From Deltaproteobacteria bacterium (GTDB taxonomy: Bacteria > Desulfobacterota > Desulfobacteria > Desulfobacterales > SURF-15), in contig JAHEHB010000216.1 in the NCBI GenBank assembly GCA_024644775.1, positions 1-8,981 on the forward strand: DNA of 8,981 nucleotides, given 5' to 3'. A program made the translations under genes and the position numbers. Numbering within the stretch: the stretch's first letter is position 1; each line of letters opens with the position of its first letter. This document shows positions 1-7,640 of the stretch, piece by piece. The notes under the pieces were generated by a model, which saw only the letters and a list, made by a program, of their open reading frames with translations, did not search any database and had not been told where the DNA came from.

Positions 1-1537
1 ATTTGCTGAAATACGATTCTCCCATCAGATGATCGTCTGCGATCAGATTGACGATGATTCTATCACCGGTGGTGGCGTAACATCGGCGGGCTTTCAACGC
101 TTCCAATAGTGATTCGAGCGTGAGTTCTTTGGCATATAGTCCGGTATATCCTCCCTTGGCGTATCGTCTTTCCAGATGCCCGGGATATTCACCTCCCGGT
201 CGGCCGGTGTAGCCGTCGCTGCCGCCCACAAACCCGATCTTGTAGCCCCGTTTTAAGGCATCTTCAAGAAACCATTCAAACGTGCCATGGGTGGAGGTTA
301 CTTCGATAGCGGGCTCAAGGGTCGGTTCGTGAAACGTTAAATCTGCAGGGTAGCCTCCCACGTGCGGTGTAATGACAACGTCTTTATACCGATAGGCTCC
401 ATGAACGTCTTTGATGTGAGGAAGATCCGAATCGATCTCCGATTTATCGGCAAGATCGCTATGACTAGATCGCCGGATGGGTTGCCGGTGGCGTCTGAAG
501 TAGACATTGTGATGACCGCCCTCATCGGTGGTCCCGGACCATTCGAAACCGGGGAGCGGAACAAATCGGCCAGGCTGATAGAACGCTTCCTCAGCCTGTT
601 TCTGGAGTTTCCAGTCCTCCGGACTCAGGGCGTGATCGTTTCGCTGGTATCCGGTGAAATCAATTGCCGAAACCTCACGGGCGTATTTAAAAAAGCCCGG
701 GATTTTTTGCGCCATTTTCACCTGGCCGCCGTGGGGATCTCCCCAATAGAGTCCATATTTTGAAGGTGTATCCGCGCAAAGGATGGGATTGCTGTTTGAC
801 ACTAGACCAAGCGCATCGTCCTTTGCGTTTACTTTGAATAAACCAGCGCTCCGGCATGTGCACCCTTCAAGCCCGTAAACCCCCCCCTGTTCGAGTTTGA
901 ATCGAAGCTCAGATTCAGGAAGTACGATTCGGTCTCCTTTAATTTTTACAGTTCCCCGGTAGTTTGCGGAAGGGTTTCCCCACTTATCTTCGGCCTTGAT
1001 TAGTAGGCGAAACGTCTGATCCGGTTTCACCAAAGATGGGGCGGTAACGACGATTTTTTCCGGTTTATCCCCGACAATTCGCAGGTATGGAGAATCTTCT
1101 AATTTATCATAATTGCCATCACCCTTTGTATCTATGGAGACCCAGAAATAGCGTTTGTCTTCAATAAACGTTTGAGCTCGTGTCCCCGGACCGCCACTGT
1201 TTTGATCTCCGTATGTCAAAACAATCTTCTCTTCAGGTTCAAGGGCTCGTCCGTTGACCGTAAGAAGCAACGTTCTGACATTACAAACCATTACTGATAC
1301 GTGGGCAGACGGGGGCGACAGGATCGCCATATAATCGGCAGCGGAGGGATTATCAAATTGCGGCAGTTCCCAATCCGTGTCGGAGTCAGTTTGGATTCGA
1401 ATATGCCCCCCTGTAGAAATTCCGAGCGATCCGACCTCATAAACCAATTGAAATGTGGTATAACTGCCTGCAATGATTTCCCCGGTAGGTTCAATCGCGG
1501 CACGACCATACTGCACGTCGGCGTTCTGATTCTCCAT
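1..1537 (-). CDS. DUF3604 family protein (putative PHP-like metallohydrolase), C-terminus cut by window edge
   Basis: I translated this frame by hand: it is open from ATG at 1537 to base 1, giving 512 residues with no stop. The start is supported by GAGGAGGGG nine bases upstream. Residues about 1-150 form a beta-rich N-terminal region rich in Gly and Asp. Residues about 153-205 look like an Ig-like segment (VTAPS, then DKWGNPSANYRG). From about 260 come blocks I associate with DUF3604: YWGDPHGGQ (264-272), GGHHNVYFR (340-348), ITPHVGG (389-395), STHGTFEWF (415-423) and GFVGGSDGYTGRPGG (435-449). The repeated His and Asp residues suggest a metal site as in PHP/CehA-like hydrolases, but the substrate is unknown. 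There is no signal peptide, so it is probably cytoplasmic. An eight-G run lies in codons 217-220. It is divergent from the aldo/keto reductase gene. The family call is firm; the biochemical role is not. Confidence 0.85.
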   Translation of the reverse strand, partial: MENQNADVQYGRAAIEPTGEIIAGSYTTFQLVYEVGSLGISTGGHIRIQTDSDTDWELPQFDNPSAADYMAILSPPSAHVSVMVCNVRTLLLTVNGRALEPEEKIVLTYGDQNSGGPGTRAQTFIEDKRYFWVSIDTKGDGNYDKLEDSPYLRIVGDKPEKIVVTAPSLVKPDQTFRLLIKAEDKWGNPSANYRGTVKIKGDRIVLPESELRFKLEQGGVYGLEGCTCRSAGLFKVNAKDDALGLVSNSNPILCADTPSKYGLYWGDPHGGQVKMAQKIPGFFKYAREVSAIDFTGYQRNDHALSPEDWKLQKQAEEAFYQPGRFVPLPGFEWSGTTDEGGHHNVYFRRHRQPIRRSSHSDLADKSEIDSDLPHIKDVHGAYRYKDVVITPHVGGYPADLTFHEPTLEPAIEVTSTHGTFEWFLEDALKRGYKIGFVGGSDGYTGRPGGEYPGHLERRYAKGGYTGLYAKELTLESLLEALKARRCYATTGDRIIVNLIADDHLMGESYFSK

Positions 1538-1867
1538 GTTAATGCCCCTCCTCATGCGATATTGAATCATTTGTAACTTTAACACTCAGCGATTTTTTAA
1601 AGCAAGCCCCATCCAGAGGCAATCAAAGCCAGGACCCTCGGACGCGGGATTCGTTACCCAAAGCATCGTGGTTTTCGCTCCGATTTTTGAGCCAATTGGT
1701 GGATCTGTAAAAAGTCAATAACAATTGAAATAATCGGAGTCAATGATGTAATGAGTATCTAAATTTTTCGAATGGATGGAAAAGGATGAATTGTTCTGTT
1801 ATAAGTATTTAAAAGAAATGGACACGAGTCGGCGATTATTGAGGTTTTAATAAAAGAGGAGGGGCGT
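1538..1867. promoter_or_regulatory. Divergent intergenic region between DUF3604 and aldo/keto reductase genes
   Basis: This 330-base spacer has no plausible gene. It must carry the start signals for both flanking genes. It is AT-rich on the reductase side (about 1690-1855). Each end carries the same strong Shine-Dalgarno block: GAGGAGGGGC at 1856-1865 on the plus strand and its exact reverse complement at 1544-1553. I see no convincing long palindrome that would mark an operator, and no convincing promoter for the leftward gene. Confidence 0.5.
1725..1752 (+). promoter_or_regulatory. Candidate sigma70-type promoter for the aldo/keto reductase gene
   Basis: TTGAAA (1725-1730) and TGTAAT (1747-1752) are separated by 16 bases. 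Each differs from the sigma70 consensus at one position. Transcription would start near 1759, giving a leader of about 110 bases before the ATG at 1868. The call rests on matching by eye in an AT-rich spacer, where chance matches are common. Confidence 0.35.
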
Positions 1868-2863
1868 ATGTCAATATTAAACAAGCGGGTACTGGGAAAA
1901 ACGGGTGTAGAGATCACAGCGATGGGGTTTGGCGCGTGGCCCATCGGCGGGGTGAAATATGGCGTTGTCAGTGAAAGGGATGCCATCGAGACGATTCATG
2001 CCTATTTGGAAGCCGGGGGCAACCACATCGATACGGCGCGAGGTTACGGTGACAGCGAGCTTTACCTGGGAAAGGTTTTGAGTCAAGGTCTGCGGGAGAA
2101 AGTGTATCTGGCCAGCAAGACTCATGGAGGAGGGTCTCTTGAAACCATGCCGCAGATTCGGAGCGATTTGGAAACGTCTTTACGACTGCTTCAAACCGAT
2201 TATCTGGACCTGTATTATCTCCATCGCCCACCGGACGATGCTGATACCATGAACAAAACGCTGGATGAGTTCGAGGCACTGAAGAAAGAGGGGAAAATCA
2301 AGGCCATCGGAGCATCCGTAAAAGGTCCGAATGTTACCCTAAAGACGGTTGATTTGTGCAAGCAGTATATCGATTCCGGCCGGGTGGATGTTCTCGAGGT
2401 GGTCTACAGTGTGCTGCGCCAGCTGAACGCCGGTATGTTTGATTACGCGAAAGAAAAGGGTGTCGGTATTGTGGCCCGGACGGTGATCGAAAGCGGTTTT
2501 TTAAGCGGTAAGTATAAACCGGGACACTTTTTCCGAAGCACAGACACCAGTGTTGACCACCGATCCCGCTGGTCGGATGACACGCAAACCAAAATTTTTG
2601 AAATCGCAGCCGAAATCGCAAACTTCGCTGTTCGGCCGCCATACGAGAATCTGGCGCAAGTGGCTATCAGATTCGCTTTGGAGCCGGATGCTGTTACCAG
2701 TGTTATCGTTGGGGCCAGAAACGCGGAGCAGGTGAAACGAAACCTGGCGATCGATGCGATGGCGCCTCTGGACAAAGATATTCTCGACCGTTTAAAACAG
2801 GACTATGGAGATAAAACCCACCTATGCAACACAGAGCCGTCTGCAGATCCGAGATGGAAATAA
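1868..2863 (+). CDS. Aldo/keto reductase
   Basis: This 331-residue protein is a full-length (beta/alpha)8-barrel NAD(P)H-dependent oxidoreductase. It would interconvert a carbonyl compound, such as a sugar aldehyde or ketone, and its alcohol in the cytoplasm. The N-terminus has the family opening LGKTGVEITAMGFGAWPIGG (9-28). The catalytic tetrad is visible as D55, Y60 (DTARGYGDSE), K84 (ASKTH) and H119 (YYLHRPP). The C-terminal VIVGARNAEQVKRNL (279-293) matches the cofactor phosphate-binding segment of the family. The start is supported by AGAGGAGGGG just upstream. It is the only rightward gene here and is convergent with the importer permease gene 12 bases downstream, with no hairpin terminator between them. 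Its place beside a sugar-type importer suggests it acts on the imported compound, but this is inference. The substrate and cofactor preference cannot be read from the sequence. Confidence 0.95.
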   Translation: MSILNKRVLGKTGVEITAMGFGAWPIGGVKYGVVSERDAIETIHAYLEAGGNHIDTARGYGDSELYLGKVLSQGLREKVYLASKTHGGGSLETMPQIRSDLETSLRLLQTDYLDLYYLHRPPDDADTMNKTLDEFEALKKEGKIKAIGASVKGPNVTLKTVDLCKQYIDSGRVDVLEVVYSVLRQLNAGMFDYAKEKGVGIVARTVIESGFLSGKYKPGHFFRSTDTSVDHRSRWSDDTQTKIFEIAAEIANFAVRPPYENLAQVAIRFALEPDAVTSVIVGARNAEQVKRNLAIDAMAPLDKDILDRLKQDYGDKTHLCNTEPSADPRWK

Positions 2864-2875
2864 GATGAACAATTA

Positions 2876-3766
2876 TTATCCTTTAACAGCCCCTGATGTG
2901 AGCCCTTCGATGAAAAATCGCTGCAGTAGTAAAAACACAATGACAGTCGGAAGCGAAACAAGGATGGAAGAAGCCATCATATCCACCCAAGCATAGGCAT
3001 GCTCTCCAATAAAAGTCATTGCAATACCAGGGCCAAGGGTTCTCATGTTTTCCTGAGAGGTCAGGGTCAATCCAAAGATAAAGTCGTTCCAGGAGAAGAT
3101 AAACACATAGATGCCGGCCGCTAGTATCCCCGGATAGCTTACCGGAATAATAATTCGTACAAGGATTTGCATGGGACCGCAACCGTCCACAATAGCGGCG
3201 TCCATCAGCTCTTTGGGAACGGTATCGAAATATCCCTTTATGATCCAGATGGTCAGGGGGAGTGCAAAGATCGAATGGGCGAGAATAAGGCCCAGGTAGG
3301 TATTCACCAGGCCCAGGTTCCCCAGGAAAATATAGAGCGAAATAAGGAGCAGCGCCCAGGGGAACATCTGTGCTGAGAGGGTTGTCAGCATTAATGTATT
3401 CCTCCCGCTGTATAGAAAACAGGAGAATGAATAGGCCGCAAGAATACCTGCAAAAAGACAGATAATGACTGTGCCGAGGGCGACGATGATGCTGTTCACA
3501 TAAAAACGCAAAAATGTCGTCCGAAACCAAAACGCTTTATAACCTTCGAGGTTGATACTATCAGAAATCCATTTTGGAGGCATGCTGAATAATTCTCCCT
3601 GGGGGGAGAACGATATTTTTACCATCCAGAAAATAGGAAACAGCAAAAAGCATCCCAAGATAACAGCTAAAAAGAAATAGCTCCATCTTCCGAGGTTTTT
3701 CTGATAGTAAATGGTTTGCGCTTTCTCAAAAAGTGTCCTTGATCTTATCTGATTGGCATGATTCAT
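2876..3766 (-). CDS. Carbohydrate-type ABC transporter permease, MalG/UgpE family
   Basis: This is a 296-residue inner-membrane protein with about six hydrophobic helices (roughly 29-49, 90-115, 125-148, 155-176, 205-232 and 263-284). The EAA loop that docks the ATPase is visible at 186-209 (ELMDAAIVDGCG followed by IIIP). The tail GLTSGAVKG is typical of the MalG branch of the binding-protein-dependent sugar permeases (BPD_transp_1). It would pair with the MalF-type partner encoded 12 bases upstream to form the channel for a periplasmic solute. The ATG at 3766 directly follows the upstream stop with only a weak AAGAAAG as ribosome site, so translation is probably coupled. It is the last gene of the leftward set. 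No ATPase gene follows it; the convergent aldo/keto reductase gene begins the other side. The substrate is not determinable, but the family mostly handles sugars, polyols or glycerol phosphate. Confidence 0.95.
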   Translation of the reverse strand: MNHANQIRSRTLFEKAQTIYYQKNLGRWSYFFLAVILGCFLLFPIFWMVKISFSPQGELFSMPPKWISDSINLEGYKAFWFRTTFLRFYVNSIIVALGTVIICLFAGILAAYSFSCFLYSGRNTLMLTTLSAQMFPWALLLISLYIFLGNLGLVNTYLGLILAHSIFALPLTIWIIKGYFDTVPKELMDAAIVDGCGPMQILVRIIIPVSYPGILAAGIYVFIFSWNDFIFGLTLTSQENMRTLGPGIAMTFIGEHAYAWVDMMASSILVSLPTVIVFLLLQRFFIEGLTSGAVKG

Positions 3767-3778
3767 ATCGGCGCTTTC

Positions 3779-4675
3779 TTAATCGCGAATATGTTTTTTA
3801 GAAACGATTCTTACATAAAAGACAGCAATGACCCCCAGCAGCAGCATCCAGGTGATACCAATCGCCGATGCACGGCCCATATCGAAATTAACAAACGCAT
3901 TTTGATAAACATAGACGGCAAAGGTCGTGGTGGAATACAAGGGCCCCCCTCCGGTCAAAATGAAAATTTGGGTGATATCTTGAAAAAGCCGAACAATGGA
4001 AAGCAAACAACACAGGGTCAATACGCCAAGAATATAAGGAATGGTAATCGAGTAAAACCGTCTAAACGCACCGGCACCGTCAATTTTACTTGCTTCTACC
4101 ATATCTTTCGGGATTGTTTGTAGCGCCGCAATAATCATCACCATAAAAAAAGGAACACCACGCCAGGAATATACAATGATGATCGCCAGCTTGGCGAGAC
4201 CGGGGTTGGCCAACCAGGTAAGGTTTTCTCTGGTAAGCCCGATAAGCTGAAGCAGATAGTTGAGGATGCCGAATTCGGAGTTAAACATGACCATCCACAG
4301 CAATGCCACAACCATTTCAGGAATGATCCAAATGATGAAAATTGCACTTCGAAACAGTCCCTTAAAGGGAAAATTACGGTTGAACAAAAGTGCGGTGCTG
4401 AGACCGAGGAGAAGTTGCGCAGCAACAGCGGGCAGAATGATGACAAAGGAGTTTTTGAAAATTTCCCAGTAGACCGGATCTTTAAAAAGCTGAAAATAAT
4501 GTCGAAATCCTATCCAGTCATACTTTGGATTAAAAAGTGTATATTCCGTAAATGACAGGCGAATACCGTTCAGTAAGGGATATAGAAGCACCACAAAAGC
4601 AATGGAAAATGAAGGCAATAGGAGTAGATAGGGAAAAACCTTATACTTCACACCGCGGTTCTGAAAAGCAAGCAT
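3779..4675 (-). CDS. Carbohydrate-type ABC transporter permease, MalF/UgpA family
   Basis: This 298-residue membrane protein has about six hydrophobic segments (13-35, 74-98, 108-131, 160-184, 212-234 and 270-292). The EAA loop is at 194-213 (EASKIDGAGAFRRFYSITIP). LTGGGP at 240-245, followed by S/T residues, is a hallmark of MalF/UgpA-type permeases. It lacks the extra N-terminal helices and large periplasmic loop of E. coli MalF, and so resembles the shorter UgpA/LacF form. The ATG at 4675 has GGAGA about nine bases upstream. The gene follows the binding-protein gene after a 111-base spacer that contains a hairpin, and precedes the MalG-type gene by 12 bases. This is the usual binding protein, MalF-type, MalG-type order. 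Together with its partner it would form the transmembrane channel. The family call is firm; the transported solute is unknown. Confidence 0.95.
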   Translation of the reverse strand: MLAFQNRGVKYKVFPYLLLLPSFSIAFVVLLYPLLNGIRLSFTEYTLFNPKYDWIGFRHYFQLFKDPVYWEIFKNSFVIILPAVAAQLLLGLSTALLFNRNFPFKGLFRSAIFIIWIIPEMVVALLWMVMFNSEFGILNYLLQLIGLTRENLTWLANPGLAKLAIIIVYSWRGVPFFMVMIIAALQTIPKDMVEASKIDGAGAFRRFYSITIPYILGVLTLCCLLSIVRLFQDITQIFILTGGGPLYSTTTFAVYVYQNAFVNFDMGRASAIGITWMLLLGVIAVFYVRIVSKKHIRD

Positions 4676-4747
4676 CCGTGGAATCTCCGAAACAACACCC
4701 CAATAGCAAGGGCTACACAGCGCAGTAAGTGTTTTTAATTTGAATGT

Positions 4748-4773
4748 GGGGAGGACATCAAACCATCCTCCCC
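4748..4773 (-). terminator. Intra-operon hairpin after the binding-protein gene (attenuator or mRNA stabiliser)
   Basis: GGGGAGGA (4748-4755) and TCCTCCCC (4766-4773) form a perfect 8-bp GC-rich stem with a 10-base loop, 13 bases past the binding-protein stop codon. On the transcribed strand it is followed by an A/T-rich stretch (ACATTCAAATT) rather than a clean U-run. It therefore looks like a leaky terminator or a 3' stabilising hairpin. Such hairpins are known in MalE/MalF-type operons, where they leave more binding protein than permease. The rest of the 4676-4786 spacer shows nothing else I can name. Confidence 0.55.
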
Positions 4774-4786
4774 GGATGAAATTTGT

Positions 4787-6040
4787 CTACTGCCCGAAAG
4801 TTGCTTTGATACTCTGATCCGCAACCTGAAGCGCTTTGGCGGTGTCATGGCCCAGAATAGCGGCCTGCATGGCGACAGCAACATGTTCAAGTGCGGGTGC
4901 CAATTTTGGATGTTTGGACGGTACACAGTTTGCAAAATCTGAAGACTGAATGATGACCCGGGCAAAGGGATCATTGGTATAGAGTGGATCGGCAAGCAGC
5001 TTTTTGTAGGTGGGAATCGCACCCATTTTGTCATAGTAGAATTTTGTGATGGCTTCATTCTGGGTGAGGTATTTGATAAATTTGATGGCTTCCTTCTTCT
5101 TTTTGCTCTGACGAGATACCGTCAGAACGTGATTATTTCCGATACCGTATCGTTTTCCGTCAGCAGCTTTTGGAAAGGGAGCAACAAGATATTTGTCATC
5201 GACGGCTTTTCCTTTACCGCTGAGGTTTCTCATAATGCCTTTCATCCAGGGACCATCGAAAATAAATCCGACTTTTCCCTTGGCAAAGAGAACACGGGTT
5301 TCCCGGACATCCATCCCGACCGGAACCTGTTTTGTCGTTCCAATCTCCTTGTACCAGTCCATTGCTGCAAGGGTTCCCGGATTATTGAAAACAACTTTTC
5401 CATCTGCATCTTCGAACTGGCCACCGAATCCCCACATGACTGGAAAGAACCAGAAAGCGGAATTTTGACTTTTGGATGTCCGTGCGCCGAATCCATAGAT
5501 ATCCTTGCCAAAGTCAGATATTTTTTTAACGGCCACTCGGAATTCTTCCCAGGTATCTGGAACGGCAGAATATCCCGCCCGATTGAGGAGGTCCTTCCAG
5601 GCAAGCACGAATATGGAACCGAGCTGCCAGGGTACACTGACCAACTTGTCTCCCACCACCCCCGCATCATATGCCGCCTTGGGGATATCGGCAATCTCTT
5701 CCTTTGAATAGTAAGTACTTAAATCTTCGATGGCACCCATTTCGGCCAGAGGAACCGCCCATTGAGCGGCCAACTGAATCACGTCCGGAGCGTTACCGGC
5801 AGCAACGGCGATCAGTGTTTGTTGTTGTGTTTGCTCATAAGGAATACCGATTAGATCGACCTTAATTCCGGGATTGTCTTTTGTAAAATCACTGATCATC
5901 TTTAAAAGGGTTTCTTTGCTCGCCCCTTCCATTCCCAGCCATGATGAAAATTTAAGTTTCACTTCGGCTGAAGAAATACCGGGTGATAGGGTTACTAAAA
6001 TCACCAAAACGAAGAACAGAATCGTAAGTCTTTTTTTCAT
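4787..6040 (-). CDS. ABC transporter extracellular solute-binding protein, family 1 (sugar type)
   Basis: This 417-residue periplasmic binding protein captures the solute and delivers it to the two permeases encoded downstream. A Sec signal peptide is clear: MKKR, a hydrophobic core at 5-18, and a likely cut after A25 (SSA|EV). No lipobox cysteine is present, so the protein is probably free in the periplasm. Family-1 (SBP_bac_1) features include GNAPDVIQLAAQWAVPLAEMG (82-102, given in part: APDVIQL at 84-90), PDTWEEF (161-167), KGKVGFIFDGPWM (254-266) and the C-terminal EAIKFIKYLT (317-326). The length is typical. The ATG at 6040 has AAGGGAGAAA five to six bases upstream. It is the first gene of the importer set, with an 82-base gap to the peroxidase gene upstream. 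Aromatic residues such as W139-range and W265 could stack on a sugar, but the ligand cannot be assigned. Confidence 0.95.
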   Translation of the reverse strand: MKKRLTILFFVLVILVTLSPGISSAEVKLKFSSWLGMEGASKETLLKMISDFTKDNPGIKVDLIGIPYEQTQQQTLIAVAAGNAPDVIQLAAQWAVPLAEMGAIEDLSTYYSKEEIADIPKAAYDAGVVGDKLVSVPWQLGSIFVLAWKDLLNRAGYSAVPDTWEEFRVAVKKISDFGKDIYGFGARTSKSQNSAFWFFPVMWGFGGQFEDADGKVVFNNPGTLAAMDWYKEIGTTKQVPVGMDVRETRVLFAKGKVGFIFDGPWMKGIMRNLSGKGKAVDDKYLVAPFPKAADGKRYGIGNNHVLTVSRQSKKKKEAIKFIKYLTQNEAITKFYYDKMGAIPTYKKLLADPLYTNDPFARVIIQSSDFANCVPSKHPKLAPALEHVAVAMQAAILGHDTAKALQVADQSIKATFGQ

Positions 6041-6066
6041 AAATTTCTCCCTTTTATGTCGTTTGT

Positions 6067-6094
6067 ATTATCCAATGCGGTTGGTTAGGCTAAC
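6067..6094 (-). promoter_or_regulatory. Candidate -10 element with adjacent short palindrome upstream of the importer operon
   Basis: On the minus strand GATAAT (6067-6072) is a five-of-six match to the -10 consensus and sits about 26 bases before the ATG at 6040. No good -35 hexamer lies at the right distance. Instead the odd palindrome GTTAG-G-CTAAC (6084-6094) falls where the spacer and -35 would be. This could be a regulator site at an activator-dependent promoter, or chance. It lies in the 82-base gap after the peroxidase stop, which shows no terminator hairpin, so read-through from the peroxidase gene is also possible. Confidence 0.25.
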
Positions 6095-6122
6095 ATTTAC
6101 GCTTGCCTGATCAATAAACTTT

Positions 6123-7640
6123 CTATAAAGGCGCGATGACCTCTGCGAAATTGAGCAGATCGGTTATCGTAAACGTGTCCGTCGTGGCGCTTGGGAGCGT
6201 CGGTGTCCAACCCGGGTCCTGCCTCAGGTACGACATGGCATCGCCTTGCATCAGACCGATGAACACTTCGGCAACGATGCGACCACCGACCGGACCCAAC
6301 TGCTTTCCTTCCTCTTTCACTTCTGCTTCGCGTAGCACATAGAACCAAAGGGGTGTGCGGTTATGAAGTTTGAGCGGCCTCAGATCGGCGAGATCAGTCG
6401 CATCGAGTAACGGGACGCTCATTGCCTTGGCTACGCTCTGGCCGGAGGGCAAGCTGAAAGTAAGGGCGCGTAGCAAGTTGCGTTGTGCGAGTGACTGCAC
6501 GTCACCCGGCGGAAAGCCCGGCAGATCGAATAGCACGGTCGACAACTTGGTGTCGATTCTCTTGTTCGGTCTTACGTTGCCGTCCCCGAAATCGAAGAAT
6601 GTTTGCCAATCAATGAAACGTGTCGGTGCACGCTTACCACCGCGCAGATCGTTGGGATCGGGTCCATCCGGCAAGCTGTCGTTGAAGATCAGCTTAAACA
6701 CCTGCGAGTTGATGTCCGCAGGCGCGGCCCCAAAGTTAGAGCGATACGACGGCCGCACCTGCGAGTGGCCGAAGCGATACACCGCCCCTGAAAACTCGAC
6801 GGGGATGTACGGCTGACTGCGCCATTGGTAGAATTTTCGTCCGTTGGTCAAGATATCATCGACCATTGCCTCGCCGACGGTTTTTTCAAGGAACTCGTGC
6901 ACGATGATCCACTGGTAATGCCAACGCACAAGGCGCTGCGCTTCACCGAACACTTCGCTGGGATCAGCAAGTCCGAGATCGGCCTTTACGTGATCCACCA
7001 CGGCGTTGTGGAATTTGAGCATCGACATGTGCAACTGTGAGACAATCAGGTTCTCGTCATTTCGTGGATCGCCGATGAGTGCAGTGTTCTGGCTATTTCG
7101 AGGCAAATCGAAGCGAACAAACCCACCGGCGGAAGCCGCCGCCGCACCGGGGATTTCTTCCACCAGAAATTTGATGCCTTCGCCGCCTACACTCTGATCG
7201 TAAAGATGTGGTGAGGCGCCGGGACCGGATCCATACACGCTATCTAGTTCAAACAAGGGATTCCTGAAGTTCTGAATGGATTCGGGATCGGATTGCCTCT
7301 CCAGGCTTGAAGTTGGATCGAATGTTATGTCATGGTCAAGAAATTGACCAAGAAACGTCATCCCGGCTGTTTGTGCGGGGTTATCCTGGTTGTTGACACT
7401 CAACGCAGGATTGGTAATCAAATCGCGTGCGAGGTTTGGATTAGCAACAATATCCATATCGTCATTCGCATCCATGATGCCGCCCTTTTGACCTAAATCC
7501 TCAAGCGCTTTTTTAATCGTAGGTGTGTCGATAGCAAATGGCGGCAACGTTGGGAACATACGCCCAAATTTACCTTGCGCATAGTATGTTGATTTGGGAG
7601 GATTTTCGCCGCCCAATACATAGTGACCATGTCGTGTCAT
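6123..7640 (-). CDS. Animal-type heme peroxidase family protein (An_peroxidase, MPO/peroxidasin superfamily)
   Basis: The frame codes 505 residues from ATG 7640. A TTG at 7658 is in frame, but AAAGGAG lies between them at the right distance for the ATG, so I use 7640. The protein should be a heme enzyme using H2O2 to oxidise halides or organic donors. Compared with myeloperoxidase it keeps the distal block GQFLDHDITF (98-107; heme-linked D102, distal H103, calcium D104), the LDSVYGS calcium loop (132-138), GDPRNDEN with R193 and heme-linked E196, the proximal H292 in YRFGHSQVRP, and the proximal-side N388 in AQRNLLRA followed by LPSGQ. The opening FGRMFPTLPPF and the late GPVGGRIVAEVF are typical of bacterial members. 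No signal peptide or secretion repeats are seen. By eye its DNA is richer in GC than the importer genes. The physiological substrate is unknown. Confidence 0.93.
   Translation of the reverse strand: MTRHGHYVLGGENPPKSTYYAQGKFGRMFPTLPPFAIDTPTIKKALEDLGQKGGIMDANDDMDIVANPNLARDLITNPALSVNNQDNPAQTAGMTFLGQFLDHDITFDPTSSLERQSDPESIQNFRNPLFELDSVYGSGPGASPHLYDQSVGGEGIKFLVEEIPGAAAASAGGFVRFDLPRNSQNTALIGDPRNDENLIVSQLHMSMLKFHNAVVDHVKADLGLADPSEVFGEAQRLVRWHYQWIIVHEFLEKTVGEAMVDDILTNGRKFYQWRSQPYIPVEFSGAVYRFGHSQVRPSYRSNFGAAPADINSQVFKLIFNDSLPDGPDPNDLRGGKRAPTRFIDWQTFFDFGDGNVRPNKRIDTKLSTVLFDLPGFPPGDVQSLAQRNLLRALTFSLPSGQSVAKAMSVPLLDATDLADLRPLKLHNRTPLWFYVLREAEVKEEGKQLGPVGGRIVAEVFIGLMQGDAMSYLRQDPGWTPTLPSATTDTFTITDLLNFAEVIAPL

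Noticed and set aside
362..763. Rightward open frame of 133 codons opposite the DUF3604 gene
   Set aside because: It is a shadow of the leftward frame, whose translation shows conserved family blocks. It has no recognisable product.
1589..1615. Possible sigma54 promoter for the DUF3604 gene (minus-strand TGGATGGGGCTTGCT)
   Set aside because: The GG and GC dinucleotides are nine bases apart instead of the ten the -24/-12 promoter needs, and no activator site is evident.
1704..1716. Partial copy of the repeat's outer end (GTAAAAAGTC) in the divergent spacer
   Set aside because: Only ten bases match, in an AT-rich stretch, and there is no partner end or inner hairpin nearby. It is probably chance.
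2883..3530. Second leftward frame of 215 codons inside the MalG-type permease gene
   Set aside because: It overlaps the permease in another frame. Only the 2876-3766 frame shows the EAA loop and helices.
5129..5707. Rightward open frame of 192 codons opposite the solute-binding protein gene
   Set aside because: It lies wholly within the well-supported binding-protein gene, has no family features, and its composition is that of an antisense shadow.
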